Assembly: GCA_947595925.1 (NCBI GenBank)
Contig: CANQEV010000021.1
Span: forward strand, 1-47,523
Direction: 5' to 3'
Source of the DNA: an uncultured Acetatifactor sp.
Lineage (GTDB): Bacteria > Bacillota > Clostridia > Lachnospirales > Lachnospiraceae
DNA length: 47,523 nt
The notes under the pieces are model-generated. The model did not search any database, had not been told where the DNA came from, and saw only the letters and a list, made by a program, of their open reading frames with translations. The translations under genes and the position numbers were made by a program. Numbering within the stretch: position 1 is the first letter of the stretch; each line of letters opens with the position of its first letter. Below are positions 17,268 through 26,625 of the stretch, piece after piece.

Positions 17268-17363
17268 GGAGCCTCCTTGCTGACACAATCGTCATTTTTA
17301 ATGATTGAAGTTCTGTAAATACCAGGGGCGTACCGATGTCGGCTCGGCTTATTCTTTCAAAAA

Positions 17364-18479
17364 TCACCGCAGTCCCATACTGTTGTTCAGAAGCAGCGTA
17401 CTGTATTCAAACAGCACGTCCTGGTTCTCAAACTGCACAAAATTTCCCACCATGCCGCTTTGCATATAGCGGATATCCACCAGCGTGATCTTCCTGTAAG
17501 ATCCGATCAGAAGCGGCGCGAGACTGCTGCCGAAGGAGTCGCGGAAGATCACCAGCTCCCTGTCCGCGGCGGCCTTGGGATTTTCAATGGTGATCAGCGC
17601 CGACGCCCCCTCCAGGAAGAAGTCGTAGCCGTCCCTGCCCCCGGCGGCCTCCATATCGTACACCAAAGCCTCTTTTGGCATGCCGGTGTCATAATTATAT
17701 ACCGTACAGGAAGATATGACATCGCTGTCATAATATTGGATCGTATCCGGCTTCACAGGAAGCGCCGCCTGTCCCACATACACACCGTAAAAGGGAATAT
17801 CCAGCGTTTGAAGCCTGTCCGGAATGGCCTGTTCCTCCGCAGGGATCCCCATGCCGTCCAGGATCCGCTGGGCCACGTCCCGGATACGGTCCTGCCGCCA
17901 GTGGGTGTCGGTATTATAATAGTCGCCGATATCCAGAAGGTCCCGGATCTCGATGGGTTTCATATAGTCCGTCTCCTTCAGGATCCTGTCGTACAGCGCC
18001 TCATAGTCCAGAGAGAGGATGCCGTTCTTCTCCGCCAGAAAATAATTCTTGTCCGGCACGATCACCAGATAGGGCGTGATCCCCTGCTCCTTCATATATT
18101 TGTCATAGAGATACGAAAACCTGTCCGCGGCATGATCCAGCATGGCCTCGTTCAGCGGATACTCCAGCTTTGAAAGATAACCGTCCCGGAAAAACAGGCC
18201 GTTGCTGTCCAGCTTTCTCAGGACATAGCGCTCGTTTACGGCCTTGAGAGTGCGGAAGGCATCCCGAAGCGGGAACTGATCCAAAGCGTATTTTTCATAT
18301 TCTGACATGAACTTTCCGGACCGGACGGTCTCCGTGCAAAACTCCGTCTTTGTGAGAAGGACCCTTCTCTCGCTTGCGGAATAGGGATCCGGCGTCCGGA
18401 AAAAGAGCCAGGCGCCAAATACGGTCAGAAGGACAAGCATGCTCACGCAGACAACGATATTGCTGATCTTCTCTCCCAT
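17364..18479 (-). CDS. DHHW-family cell-wall/polysaccharide O-acylation protein
   Basis: 371 residues. It has an N-terminal signal-anchor (IVVCVSMLVLLTVFGAWLFF) and then the typical SASERRVLL.....F..G.F...YE.Y..DQFPLRD segment. The catalytic-type motif DIGDYYNTDTHWRQD is the variant of DHHW/AlgX (SGNH-like) proteins, with the T-H-W core, and the matching second block is ELVIFRDSFGSSLAPLLI. These proteins act outside the membrane with an MBOAT acyltransferase to move acetyl groups onto glycans. The MBOAT gene lies 14 bp upstream, which supports the assignment. Target glycan unknown. Confidence 0.85.
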   Translation of the reverse strand: MGEKISNIVVCVSMLVLLTVFGAWLFFRTPDPYSASERRVLLTKTEFCTETVRSGKFMSEYEKYALDQFPLRDAFRTLKAVNERYVLRKLDSNGLFFRDGYLSKLEYPLNEAMLDHAADRFSYLYDKYMKEQGITPYLVIVPDKNYFLAEKNGILSLDYEALYDRILKETDYMKPIEIRDLLDIGDYYNTDTHWRQDRIRDVAQRILDGMGIPAEEQAIPDRLQTLDIPFYGVYVGQAALPVKPDTIQYYDSDVISSCTVYNYDTGMPKEALVYDMEAAGGRDGYDFFLEGASALITIENPKAAADRELVIFRDSFGSSLAPLLIGSYRKITLVDIRYMQSGMVGNFVQFENQDVLFEYSTLLLNNSMGLR

Positions 18480-18493
18480 CTCTTTCTCCCCCC

Positions 18494-20020
18494 TTAAAAC
18501 CGGAAATACAGGAACGGATTAAAGGAACCGTCCACAAGATACGCCGTCACGAGAAGCACCGTAAGGAGCAGCACCGGGGCCTCCAGCACATTCCAGACCT
18601 TCCGGAAACCCTGCTTTTTTTCCAACTGCTGGAATATCCTCTTTGGAAGCGGCGTGGATCCAACGATGGATATCACAAAGATCAGCCCGTAGCTCCTCAA
18701 ATAATACAGGGCCTCCCTGCTGACCAGGGGAAGCCTTCCCCCGCCGGCGCTGATCCCGAACATGCCGCCGATATCCGACATAGCCTGTCCCAGGCCCGAG
18801 GCGTTAAAGATCACAAAGCCCAGGATCACCGCAGCCAGCACATACACATGCCGCAGGACGGATGTGACAGAAAGACCGTTCAGCTTGCGGTTTTCAGTTG
18901 CCTCGCCGCTTCCGTTCCCTTCCGGTCCAGCCGCGCCTGTGCCAGCCCCTTTCCCCGCTCCCGCCAGGAATTTTTCCAAAAGGAGCAGCGCGCCGTAAAA
19001 CAGGCCCCATACGATAAAGTTCCAGGCCGCTCCGTGCCAGAAGCCTGTCAGGAACCAGACGATCAGGATATTGCGGAGCCATTTTATCTTAGAGACCCGG
19101 TTCCCGCCCAGCGGAATATACACATAGTCCCGAAACCAGCTGCCCAGGGAGATATGCCATCTTCTCCAGAATTCCGTGATGCTCTTTGAGATATAGGGGT
19201 AATTAAAATTTTCCAGAAGCTCCAGCCCGAATATTTTCCCCAGGCCGATGGCCATGTCGCTGTAACCGGAGAAGTCAAAATAGATGTGCAGGGTGAAGGC
19301 CACTGCGTAGATCCAGTAATAAGCCACGGACAGGTCGCCGGAATCCCGGAAGATATTGCAGAGTTCCCCCAGGGCATTGGCGATCAGCACCTTCTTTGCC
19401 AGCCCTGCCGTAAAACGCCGCACCCCGGCAGCAGCCTTGGAAAAAGTATGCTCTCTGTCCACAAGCTGTTTTTCGATGTCGATATAGCGGACGATGGGGC
19501 CGGCAATAAGCTGGGGAAACATAGCCACATATGTGGCAAGGATCAGCGGATTTTTCTGAGCCCTCACATTTCCCCGGTAGACGTCCACCGTGTAGCTCAT
19601 GATCTGGAAGGTATAGAAGCTGATGCCGATGGGAAGCGCAACGCCCAGGAGCTTTATGGAATGTCCTGTCAGTCTCCCGAGGTTTTCCAGGAAAAAATCC
19701 GCGTACTTAAAATAGCCCAGCAGACCGAGATCCAGAAGGATCGAGGCCCACAGGAACCATTTCCCCAGGGCCCTTTCCCTGCACTTCCCGATCGCCAGGC
19801 CAAAGAGGTACCCGGCAGCGATCTCCGCCAGCATGATCAGCACATACCGCGGTTCACCCCAGGCATAAAAGAGCAGGCTCGCCAGCAGGAGAACAAGATT
19901 CCCCGCGCCGACGCCCCACTTCCGGCCAACCGTCTTTTCAAAAACCGTTCCTGCCAGGCAATACAGGATCACCGTGGCAGGAAGGAACAGATACAGAAAA
20001 CTGATGCTGGAAAAAAGCAT
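18494..20020 (-). CDS. MBOAT family O-acyltransferase (AlgI/DltB type)
   Basis: 508 residues, about 11 hydrophobic segments. It starts LFSSISFLYLFLPATVILYC and carries GISFYTFQIMSYTVDVYRG, FPQLIAGPIVRY, the FWRRWHISLGSWFRDYVYIP block and the catalytic histidine region FLTGFWHGAAWNFIVWG, all hallmarks of AlgI-like MBOAT proteins that pass acyl groups across the membrane. It sits between the lipoprotein and the DHHW partner, forming a three-gene set. A glycine/alanine-rich loop of about 35 residues (AGKGAGTGAAGPEGNG) interrupts one cytoplasmic loop. Confidence 0.92.
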   Translation of the reverse strand: MLFSSISFLYLFLPATVILYCLAGTVFEKTVGRKWGVGAGNLVLLLASLLFYAWGEPRYVLIMLAEIAAGYLFGLAIGKCRERALGKWFLWASILLDLGLLGYFKYADFFLENLGRLTGHSIKLLGVALPIGISFYTFQIMSYTVDVYRGNVRAQKNPLILATYVAMFPQLIAGPIVRYIDIEKQLVDREHTFSKAAAGVRRFTAGLAKKVLIANALGELCNIFRDSGDLSVAYYWIYAVAFTLHIYFDFSGYSDMAIGLGKIFGLELLENFNYPYISKSITEFWRRWHISLGSWFRDYVYIPLGGNRVSKIKWLRNILIVWFLTGFWHGAAWNFIVWGLFYGALLLLEKFLAGAGKGAGTGAAGPEGNGSGEATENRKLNGLSVTSVLRHVYVLAAVILGFVIFNASGLGQAMSDIGGMFGISAGGGRLPLVSREALYYLRSYGLIFVISIVGSTPLPKRIFQQLEKKQGFRKVWNVLEAPVLLLTVLLVTAYLVDGSFNPFLYFRF

Positions 20021-20023
20021 TGC

Positions 20024-20677
20024 TTACTCCTCAGCGTTTCTACACATGACAAAGAATACCGTATTGCCGGACGCTTCCACCACCGTCTCGTCCGCGGCGA
20101 CACATATCTGCCATCTCTGATTACAGTTGTCTTCCAGATTTTGCATAAAGGCATCCACATCCGCTCCTTCCTCCAGCCGGAACAGATATCCCACAAAGGG
20201 AATGGAACCCATGGCGGGGCCAAACTGCACGCCCTCGGTAAAGCCTTTTACCTCATAGTTGTCAAAACCGGGAAGAAGCCCCTCTTCCACGGAGAATACG
20301 CCGGTGGCAAACTGACAAACGGGATTTGTAAGGATTCCTTCCGCCAGGGATTGCAAATCTTCGCCCTCTCCATTCTCCATCCTTTCCAAGAAATCCTCGA
20401 GAAGAATCTGCCCCTTGGTATCCGACAGTTCCTCCGACTGGCCCTGGGAAGGTTCCCCGCTCTCGTCATCCTGCGTCCCTTCCTGCGTGTTCTCCTGAGC
20501 GTCCGTGCTGCCACTTTCCTGAGCAGATCCCTGTCCGTCAGACTCCGTGCTGTCCTGAACGGTTTCCTGAGAAGTCTCCTGAGAAGAACCGGAATTGCCT
20601 TCGTCAACCGCCGTCCCGCAGGCCGCAAAGGACGCCGCCATTGCCACAGTCAGCCAAACCAAAATTTTATTTTTCAT
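20024..20677 (-). CDS. Lipoprotein of the O-acylation cluster
   Basis: 217 residues. A lipoprotein signal is present: positive start MKNK, hydrophobic WLTVAMAASFA and lipobox FAAC with Cys at about residue 20. Residues 25-85 are a low-complexity S/Q/E/D-rich spacer, presumably crossing the wall, followed by a globular domain of about 120 residues (GYLFRLEEGADVDAFMQNLE, CNQRWQICVA). The domain resembles DUF4358-type lipoproteins that accompany MBOAT/DHHW pairs in Lachnospiraceae, but I am not certain. It is first in the operon, 3 bp from the MBOAT gene. Confidence 0.65.
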   Translation of the reverse strand: MKNKILVWLTVAMAASFAACGTAVDEGNSGSSQETSQETVQDSTESDGQGSAQESGSTDAQENTQEGTQDDESGEPSQGQSEELSDTKGQILLEDFLERMENGEGEDLQSLAEGILTNPVCQFATGVFSVEEGLLPGFDNYEVKGFTEGVQFGPAMGSIPFVGYLFRLEEGADVDAFMQNLEDNCNQRWQICVAADETVVEASGNTVFFVMCRNAEE

Positions 20678-20804
20678 AATCTCCCCTCCATACTATTTAA
20701 CCAGCCGCTTTCAGTCTGTGCAGTTTTACTCATGCCATACCCTGGAACTCATGCGGTTCCTCAGAGATCCACCGCCAGACGATGCGCTGCGTTTTATGTA
20801 CTAT

Positions 20805-20851
20805 AAAATAACATCCCGCTTAAGAGAAGTCAATTCTTTCCAGAAAGAATT
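20805..20851 (-). promoter_or_regulatory. Promoter with overlapping inverted repeat
   Basis: On the minus strand, TTGACT (20828-20833) and TATTTT (20805-20810) are spaced by 17 bp ahead of the lipoprotein-MBOAT-DHHW operon. A 9-bp inverted repeat with a 2-bp centre (AATTCTTTC CA GAAAGAATT, 20832-20851) touches the -35 box, the position of an operator. Regulator unknown. Confidence 0.5.
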
Positions 20852-20892
20852 TTCAGTAACAGTTCCGCCATCTGCCAAGTTTTTTAACAGCT

Positions 20893-22959
20893 TTAAGATT
20901 TTTCCTCTTTTTTCTTCCCTTTATAACGCCGGTTGGCAAATTCCATCTGAAAGCGGAAAAACTTATACTGCCCGGACTCCGTGATCCCGTCCGGCTTCAG
21001 ATAGGCGTCGTAGGTTTTCCCCGCCTTGCTCTTTAACCCCCTTACCAGGATCTTCTTCCCCTGGAGCAGGTCCCGGACCTGACTGTCCGTCAGCTTCTTT
21101 CCGAAGGCCTTTGAGACATACATCCCGCACTTATTTTTACAGTAAGCCCCGTATCTGCCCGTCACCACGTCTCCCCCGCAGGAAGGGCACTTCCCAAGAG
21201 GTTCGTCCTGCGCGGCCCGCTTCTGCACTTCCCTGCCAAGGATATCCGCAGTCACCCGGCGGCACTCCGTCAGGAGTTCTTCCTCCACCTCTCCGGCGTC
21301 CGCTTTTCCCTGGCGGATCTGTTCCAGAAGGGACTCCCATCTCCCGGAATTCGTCACCTGGAAGAGGGAGATATCCCCCAGAGCGTCCACCACATATTCC
21401 GCCTTCTCCGTGGGATAAAAGACGCCTTTCCGATCCTTCGTAAAGTATTCGCACTTGATGCACTCTTCTATGATGGAGGCCCGGGTTGCGGGAGTGCCGA
21501 TCTGATAGGCCACCTTCCCCTCGTCGTCCTGAAATGCCTCCGGCTTGTCCAGCGCCGCGATCAGGGAACCGTCGTTGTATCGCACGGGAGGCTTCGATAC
21601 GCACTCCTTCTCCGCAAATTCCACCGGCCTGAGGATCTCCCCCTCCCGGAAGGCCTTCCCTTTTCCCTCTTTCTTTTTATACTTGGGATCCAGAATGATC
21701 TCAAATCCGGGCTTTACGTCCAGGGTCTCTTTCCAGACATATTCTCCCGCCTTTTCCTCCCCGCCTGGGAACGCCGCGGTCTCCAGATTCCGGACCTGCT
21801 TCATCTCCCCGAAAATCGCCAGGAATCGTCTCGCAATGAGCTGATAAAGCTTTTCCTCCCGTTCCGTAAGGCTTTGGGGAAGCGTCCCCGTAGGGATAAT
21901 GGCGGTGTGTCCCTCCGAGGCGATGGCGGCGTTGTTGGCGTACAGGGGATCTCCCTTCACCGCCTGGGGGCTGCGGACCAAGAGCGCCTTGTCCAACTGC
22001 AGATAGCCCGCCACCGATTCCGAGATGGACTTGACATCCACCGCGCTGGAGATGTATTCGCAGGACGTTCTCGGGTAGGAGACCAGCTTCGCCTCGTAGA
22101 GCTTCTGCAGGACGGATAAGGTCTGGGACGCCGACATTCCCAGGCGCCTGTGGGCGTCCGTCTGCAGAGTGGACAGCTTGTACAGCCTGGGGGCTTTATG
22201 GTTTTTCAGCTCGTCCTTCTGCCGCGCCACCACCGCAAAATCCGCCGCCGGCATCTGGGCGAGCGCCTCCTCCCGGCTCTGAAATTCCTGGCCGTTCACA
22301 AATTCGCAGTCCTCATAGGTAAACATCCTCTTCCAGGTGGATTTCTGCACAAAATTCTCGATCTCCCGCTCCCGGTCCACGATCATCTTAATAATAGGGG
22401 CCTTCACCCGCCCCAGCTTGTACAGATCCCCCAGCTTTAAGGTGGCTGTCCCCGTCACGTTCATGCCGAACTGATAATCCGCGTGCTGCCGGACCAGCGC
22501 CGCCTGGTAGACGGGATCGTACTCCGCGTCGTCCTTCAGCCCCTTCAAGGCATTTACGATTGCGCCCCGGGTCAGGTCGTTGGACCAGAAACGCTTCACC
22601 GGGAGGGCATTCCCCACATAGGAGAGAACCAGCCTCACCAGAAGCTCCCCCTCCCCGTCAGGGTCTCCCGCATGGATCACAAAGTCGTACTCCCCGCTCT
22701 TAACCGCATTCTGGATCTTCTGTACCAGATCTTCCTTCTTGGGAAGTACCTTATATCGATAGGGAACGCTGATGGGAAAATTCCGCGCGGTCCAATGACT
22801 GTACTTTTTGTCGATTTCCTCCGGAGTCATAAGTCCCACCAGATGGCCCGCCTGGGCCAGAAAATCAATGTCCATGGGGATCTCCGCCCGGTGTCCCTTG
22901 TATGCCGCCTGGATCTCTCTCATGAGAGAAGGCTTCTCCGCGATCAAAATTGCTTTCAT
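20893..22959 (-). CDS. topB: DNA topoisomerase III
   Basis: 688 residues, a type IA topoisomerase. The Toprim domain starts KAILIAEKPSLMREIQAAYK and includes the metal-binding HAGDPDGEGELLVR. The catalytic tyrosine is in LVSYPRTSCEYIS. The C-terminal zinc-ribbon-like segment CPSCGGDVVTGRYGAYCKN and the following GMYVSKAFGKKLTD are usual in Firmicute TopB. The enzyme decatenates DNA after single-strand passage and is often found as a second type IA enzyme, sometimes on mobile elements. Here the neighbours are chromosomal housekeeping genes. It appears complete. Confidence 0.93.
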   Translation of the reverse strand: MKAILIAEKPSLMREIQAAYKGHRAEIPMDIDFLAQAGHLVGLMTPEEIDKKYSHWTARNFPISVPYRYKVLPKKEDLVQKIQNAVKSGEYDFVIHAGDPDGEGELLVRLVLSYVGNALPVKRFWSNDLTRGAIVNALKGLKDDAEYDPVYQAALVRQHADYQFGMNVTGTATLKLGDLYKLGRVKAPIIKMIVDREREIENFVQKSTWKRMFTYEDCEFVNGQEFQSREEALAQMPAADFAVVARQKDELKNHKAPRLYKLSTLQTDAHRRLGMSASQTLSVLQKLYEAKLVSYPRTSCEYISSAVDVKSISESVAGYLQLDKALLVRSPQAVKGDPLYANNAAIASEGHTAIIPTGTLPQSLTEREEKLYQLIARRFLAIFGEMKQVRNLETAAFPGGEEKAGEYVWKETLDVKPGFEIILDPKYKKKEGKGKAFREGEILRPVEFAEKECVSKPPVRYNDGSLIAALDKPEAFQDDEGKVAYQIGTPATRASIIEECIKCEYFTKDRKGVFYPTEKAEYVVDALGDISLFQVTNSGRWESLLEQIRQGKADAGEVEEELLTECRRVTADILGREVQKRAAQDEPLGKCPSCGGDVVTGRYGAYCKNKCGMYVSKAFGKKLTDSQVRDLLQGKKILVRGLKSKAGKTYDAYLKPDGITESGQYKFFRFQMEFANRRYKGKKKEEKS

Positions 22960-23129
22960 CTATCCATCCTCTGTCTTTTCTCTATCGTTTTCTTTTACTA
23001 ACCATTCACAACCTGTTCACACTTTATTCATATACCTCTGCTATAGTATAAGTAAAGAGACAACAGTTGCTTAAGTGTTTTTTTCATAATCGCCCAGACG
23101 CCGAGAGGTGTCTGGGCACTCCTCATTTA

Positions 23130-23157
23130 AAAGGACTTTCCACAGGGAAAGCCCTTT
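23130..23157 (-). terminator. Probable terminator of the alarmone synthetase gene
   Basis: A 12-bp arm pair (AAAGGACTTTCC 23130-23141 and GGAAAGCCCTTT 23146-23157, one mismatch, 4-nt loop) lies just past the stop of the gene ending at 23162. The U-tract is short. A second perfect 8-bp hairpin (GCCCAGAC / GTCTGGGC, 23092-23117) lies 12 bp further on. Confidence 0.5.
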
Positions 23158-23161
23158 CCGC

Positions 23162-23812
23162 TCATGCATAACCCTCTCTCTTCCGGCTGAGCTTTAAGAT
23201 TTCCTCATTCAGCGACAGCATCCTGGCGTCCAGATCGGAGACCATCTGCGCGCATTCTATGAGCTCGTTTCGAATATAATCCGGCGCTTCCCCTTCAAAT
23301 TTGTAATGTATCTTATGCTCCAGGCTCGCCCAAAAATCCATCGCCACGGTCCGAATCTGAATCTCCACCTTGGTATCCACGATGCGGTCGGAAAGATACA
23401 CGGGGATTGTGACGATCATATGGTAGCTCTTATATCCACTGGCCTTTGGATATGTTATGTAGTCCTTGGTCGTCAGAACCTGAATATCCTTCTGATCCTT
23501 GATCATTTCGGCGATGCGGAAGATATCGGAGGTAAAAGAACAAATCACGCGGATTCCCGCGATATCATTGACGTACTCGATCATATTCTCGATGGTGGAT
23601 TCCTTCCCGTACCTCTTCAATTTCTTGACAATACTCTCCGGCGTCTTGATCCTCGCCTTGATATGTTCGATCGGATTATATTGATGAACATGCTGAAATT
23701 CATCATTCAGGATCTCCATCTTTGTCTGTACCTGCTTCAGCGCCGCATTATATACCAGGATCACCTCGTTCCAGCTCTCGATGCCCTCGCTGCTGTTTCG
23801 TTTCAGTTCCAT
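23162..23812 (-). CDS. Small alarmone synthetase (RelQ/YjbM-like)
   Basis: 216 residues, the size of a single-domain (p)ppGpp synthetase that transfers pyrophosphate from ATP to GDP/GTP. Seen motifs: IKARIKTPESIVKKLKRYGK (substrate-binding basic segment), VNDIAGIRVICSF (the metal Asp), KASGYKSYHMIV, VEIQIRTVAMDFWASLEHKI, the conserved E-x-Q-[IV]-R-T and W-x-x-x-x-H. No hydrolase HD domain is present. The start is ATG 23812 with AAAGGAG 5 nt upstream; a GTG at 23818 overlaps that site. This gene would let the cell make alarmones without RelA/Spo. Confidence 0.9.
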   Translation of the reverse strand: MELKRNSSEGIESWNEVILVYNAALKQVQTKMEILNDEFQHVHQYNPIEHIKARIKTPESIVKKLKRYGKESTIENMIEYVNDIAGIRVICSFTSDIFRIAEMIKDQKDIQVLTTKDYITYPKASGYKSYHMIVTIPVYLSDRIVDTKVEIQIRTVAMDFWASLEHKIHYKFEGEAPDYIRNELIECAQMVSDLDARMLSLNEEILKLSRKREGYA

Positions 23813-24235
23813 TTCCACTCCTTTATATCTTTCTTCTAATAGTCCTCTATCCTGTAAATTCCGTTTGATGCTTTTCTGTCTGAATAATTACAGTATATCA
23901 TACTTCTCCCGAAAATGTGTACTTTTCACAAAAATTTCATAATTATTTGTTTTTGTATGGTCATTTTCACTATATATTGATACCCGGGCCTGACAGATAC
24001 AACTCTCAACCCGGCGGCTGGACGCCAACAAATTTTTACATCAAAACACTCCTGCCCCATAACGCCGCAGGAACGAAAGGACAGTCACTAAACATTATAT
24101 TCCTAACGGCAAAAAAACATTCCTGCATTTTCTATTCTGTGCTATACTGTTATTGTACGGTACGCCGCAGCTTTCGCCAAAGCATGCCGTCTGCCGCCGG
24201 ATCCCGGCTTACTCATCTGCAAAGGAGCGCTTAAC
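23813..24235. other. Divergent intergenic region
   Basis: 423 bp between divergent genes. It must carry both promoters. A TATACT-like box (24152-24157) faces the plus-strand gene at 24236, and another (minus strand, about 23896-23901) faces the synthetase gene; neither has a convincing -35. No further gene or RNA recognised. Confidence 0.4.
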
Positions 24236-24502
24236 ATGTTCAGACTCTGGTCCAGAACCTTTCACAACACCCATGTCCTTCAAAATCTCTGCGTAGAGGA
24301 CCCGTCGGAAGATACGCGAACCCATAAAGTGTTCCATGCGCTTGAGAAAACCGTTCTGGAATTTGATCTCTGCACACCGATCTGGCTGGACAAAAACATC
24401 GCAGAATTCCAGCGTCACGCCAAGACGCGCTTCACCCAGGACAACTTTATCGAACCAATTTCTTTTGATTATCTGGAAATTCAAGTCATTGAAGAAGATT
24501 AG
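24236..24502 (+). CDS. Conserved hypothetical small protein
   Basis: 88 residues behind a strong site (AAAGGAGCG). The text THKVFHALEKTVLEFDL, then PIWLDKNIAEFQRHAKTRF, and the ending FIEPISFDYLEIQVIEED is of a type I recognise as widespread in Clostridia, with the acidic FDYLEIQVIEED tail near-invariant. No domain of known function, no membrane segment, no cysteine cluster. It is followed by a promoter for the next gene, so it is probably its own unit. Function unknown. Confidence 0.75.
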   Translation: MFRLWSRTFHNTHVLQNLCVEDPSEDTRTHKVFHALEKTVLEFDLCTPIWLDKNIAEFQRHAKTRFTQDNFIEPISFDYLEIQVIEED

Positions 24503-24505
24503 GTA

Positions 24506-24532
24506 TTGACATCTCCGCTTTTTGGATATAAT
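24506..24532 (+). promoter_or_regulatory. Sigma-A promoter
   Basis: TTGACA at 24506-24511 followed by TATAAT at 24527-24532 (15-bp spacer) or the overlapping TAATAT two bases on (17 bp). It lies upstream of the hemolysin III gene. Confidence 0.65.
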
Positions 24533-24663
24533 ATACTCTATGACACATAGTTTTGATTACTACATCAGAAGGTTGTAACATTTCTGATTGTGGTTTTGGC
24601 GAACCACCTGCTGAATGCGTACAACAGACTATATTTTATCCATAAAAGAAGGGAGAGATCATT

Positions 24664-25314
24664 ATGCAGATCACAATTCGGGAACCGGGCAGCGCCTTCA
24701 CACATTTTATCGCCATGATGCTGGCAGTATTTGCATCCGTACCTCTTTTGATAAAGAGCGGCATCAGCTACAGCGGCGGCAAATTTACCGCCATGTGCAT
24801 CTTCATGCTCAGCATGATCCTGCTCTACGCCGCAAGCGCGACTTACCACAGCGTCAATCTGGAGGGCAGCCGGCTGAAATTCTTTAAAAAAATCGATCAC
24901 ATGATGATCTTCGTGCTGATCGCAGGCTCCTATACGCCGGTCTGCATGATCGTCCTGGACCGCAAGGTTGGCTATCCCCTGCTGGCCATCGTCTGGTCCA
25001 TCGCCCTGATCGGCATGGTGATCAAGGCCTGCTGGGTGACCTGTCCAAAGTGGTTTTCCTCCATCCTCTATATCGCCATGGGATGGGTGGTGGTGCTGGC
25101 TTTCGGCCCCCTCTACCAAACCCTTTCCACCCCTGCCTTCCTCTGGCTCCTGGCCGGCGGGATCATCTATACCGTAGGTGGAGTGATCTATGCCCTGAAG
25201 CTCCCCTTCTTTAACGCCCGGCACAAAAATTTCGGCTCCCACGAAATTTTCCACCTCTTCGTGATGGGCGGAAGCATCTGTCACTTTATCTTCATGTTCT
25301 GCTATGTGGCCTGA
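24664..25314 (+). CDS. trhA: Hemolysin III / TrhA family membrane protein
   Basis: 216 residues with seven hydrophobic helices, the PAQR-like topology of YqfA/TrhA. Conserved metal-site blocks are present: LLYAASATYHSV (S...H) near helix 2, KKIDHMMIFVLIAGSYTP (D-H), and the C-terminal FGSHEIFHLFVMGGSICHF (H..FH...G...H). These proteins are linked to membrane energetics and lipid homeostasis; the haemolysin name is historical. GAAGGGAGAG precedes the start. A long purely coincidental open frame exists on the other strand. Confidence 0.9.
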   Translation: MQITIREPGSAFTHFIAMMLAVFASVPLLIKSGISYSGGKFTAMCIFMLSMILLYAASATYHSVNLEGSRLKFFKKIDHMMIFVLIAGSYTPVCMIVLDRKVGYPLLAIVWSIALIGMVIKACWVTCPKWFSSILYIAMGWVVVLAFGPLYQTLSTPAFLWLLAGGIIYTVGGVIYALKLPFFNARHKNFGSHEIFHLFVMGGSICHFIFMFCYVA

Positions 25315-25380
25315 CGAGGAAATGCCGCTCCATCAAAACAGTCGTCGATGAAGACCATTTATGAACTGTAGACGATACAA

Positions 25381-25418
25381 AAGCCGGGAGAATACTCAAC
25401 AAACCCTCCCGGCTTTTT
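25381..25418. terminator. Bidirectional intrinsic terminator
   Basis: Perfect 10-bp arms AAGCCGGGAG (25381-25390) and CTCCCGGCTT (25406-25415), followed by T runs in both directions. It separates trhA (plus) from galE (minus), which converge here. Just beyond, TTCTGGCTTTT is repeated three times (25420-25452). Confidence 0.85.
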
Positions 25419-25562
25419 CTTCTGGCTTTTTTCTGGCTTTTTTCTGGCTTTTCCCTTCCGGTCGTTCCTTTCTGGCTTCTCTCTGCTTTCTTTTCCTCAA
25501 AATACGCTGCTTATTTGCTGTATATTTCCCTCCAGAAAATAGCAGCTCACTCTTTTTTGTTC

Positions 25563-26579
25563 TTAGTCATCATATCCGTTGGGATTGTTCTTCTGCCATC
25601 TCCAGGAATCTTCGCACATCTCTTTGATGCCGTATTTTGCTTCCCAGCCCAGCTCTTCCTTCGCCAGGGATGCGTCCGCGTAGCAAACGGCGATATCCCC
25701 CGGCCTCCTGGGCTTGATGCTGTAAGGGATCTTCACCCCGGTGGCCTCCTCGAAATTCTTCACGATATCCAGAACGCTGTATCCCACGCCGGTGCCCAGA
25801 TTGTAAATCTTCAGCCCCGCCTTCTCCTGGATCTTCTTCAGCGCCTTCACATGCCCCACGGCAAGATCCACTACATGGATGTAATCCCGAACGCCGGTAC
25901 CGTCATAGGTATCATAATCGTTGCCGAACACTCCCAGCTCCGGGCGTTTTCCCACCGCGACCTGGGTGATATAAGGCATCAGGTTGTTGGGGATGCCGCT
26001 GGGATTCTCCCCGATCGTGCCGCTCTTGTGCGCGCCGATCGGATTAAAGTACCTCAGCAGGATCACATTCCACTCCGGATCCGCTTTCTGGATATCGGAG
26101 AGGATCTGCTCCAGCATGGACTTGGTCCAGCCGTAAGGGTTGGTACACTGTCCCTTGGGGCACTGCTCCGTGATAGGGATAAACGCGGGATTGCCGTAGA
26201 CCGTGGCACTGGAAGAAAAGATGATGTTCTTCACGCCATGTCTGCGCATCACGTCCACCAGCGTCAATGTCCCCGCGATATTGTTCTCATAGTATTCCCA
26301 GGGCTTTTCCACGGATTCCCCCACCGCTTTCAACCCCGCGAAATGGATCACGGCGTCGATGCTTTCCTTAGAAAAAATATCCTCCAGGGCCTCCCGGTCC
26401 AAGATGTCCGCCTTATAAAAAGGAACCTTTTTCCCGGTGATCGCCTCCACTCTCTCAAGGGATTTCTCGCTGGAATTGCAGAGATTGTCCAGGACCACCA
26501 CGTCATATCCCGCCTGCTGCAGCTCCACCACCGTATGGCTGCCGATAAATCCGGCTCCCCCTGTCACCAAAATATTCAT
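25563..26579 (-). CDS. galE: UDP-glucose 4-epimerase
   Basis: 338 residues from ATG 26579 (AAAGGAGAG upstream). The NAD Rossmann motif [20 protein letters not shown] opens the protein. The SDR catalytic set is complete: [10 protein letters not shown] (Ser/Thr), then [12 protein letters not shown] (YxxxK). [17 protein letters not shown] and [14 protein letters not shown] are GalE-specific. It interconverts UDP-glucose and UDP-galactose in the Leloir pathway. The UDP-sugar pyrophosphorylase gene lies 46 bp upstream on the same strand, and the window also holds an alpha-galactosidase, so galactose handling is a shared theme. Confidence 0.95.
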   Translation of the reverse strand: MNILVTGGAGFIGSHTVVELQQAGYDVVVLDNLCNSSEKSLERVEAITGKKVPFYKADILDREALEDIFSKESIDAVIHFAGLKAVGESVEKPWEYYENNIAGTLTLVDVMRRHGVKNIIFSSSATVYGNPAFIPITEQCPKGQCTNPYGWTKSMLEQILSDIQKADPEWNVILLRYFNPIGAHKSGTIGENPSGIPNNLMPYITQVAVGKRPELGVFGNDYDTYDGTGVRDYIHVVDLAVGHVKALKKIQEKAGLKIYNLGTGVGYSVLDIVKNFEEATGVKIPYSIKPRRPGDIAVCYADASLAKEELGWEAKYGIKEMCEDSWRWQKNNPNGYDD

Positions 26580-26625
26580 CTTTTCTCTCCTTTCACCCTG
26601 CTCTGTCAAAACCACCTGCAACCCG

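Noticed and set aside
19286..20806. 506-codon plus-strand open frame across MBOAT and lipoprotein genes
   Set aside because: Composition is typical of an antisense shadow, no domain is recognisable, and the minus-strand genes are certain.
23092..23117. Strong hairpin GCCCAGAC/GTCTGGGC as an intrinsic terminator
   Set aside because: No T-run follows on either strand, so it was kept only as a note beside the better hairpin at 23130-23157.
24565..25284. 239-codon minus-strand open frame over the hemolysin III gene
   Set aside because: It is histidine/aspartate/glycine-rich, lacks a ribosome binding site, and lies opposite a gene with perfect family motifs; it is an antisense shadow.
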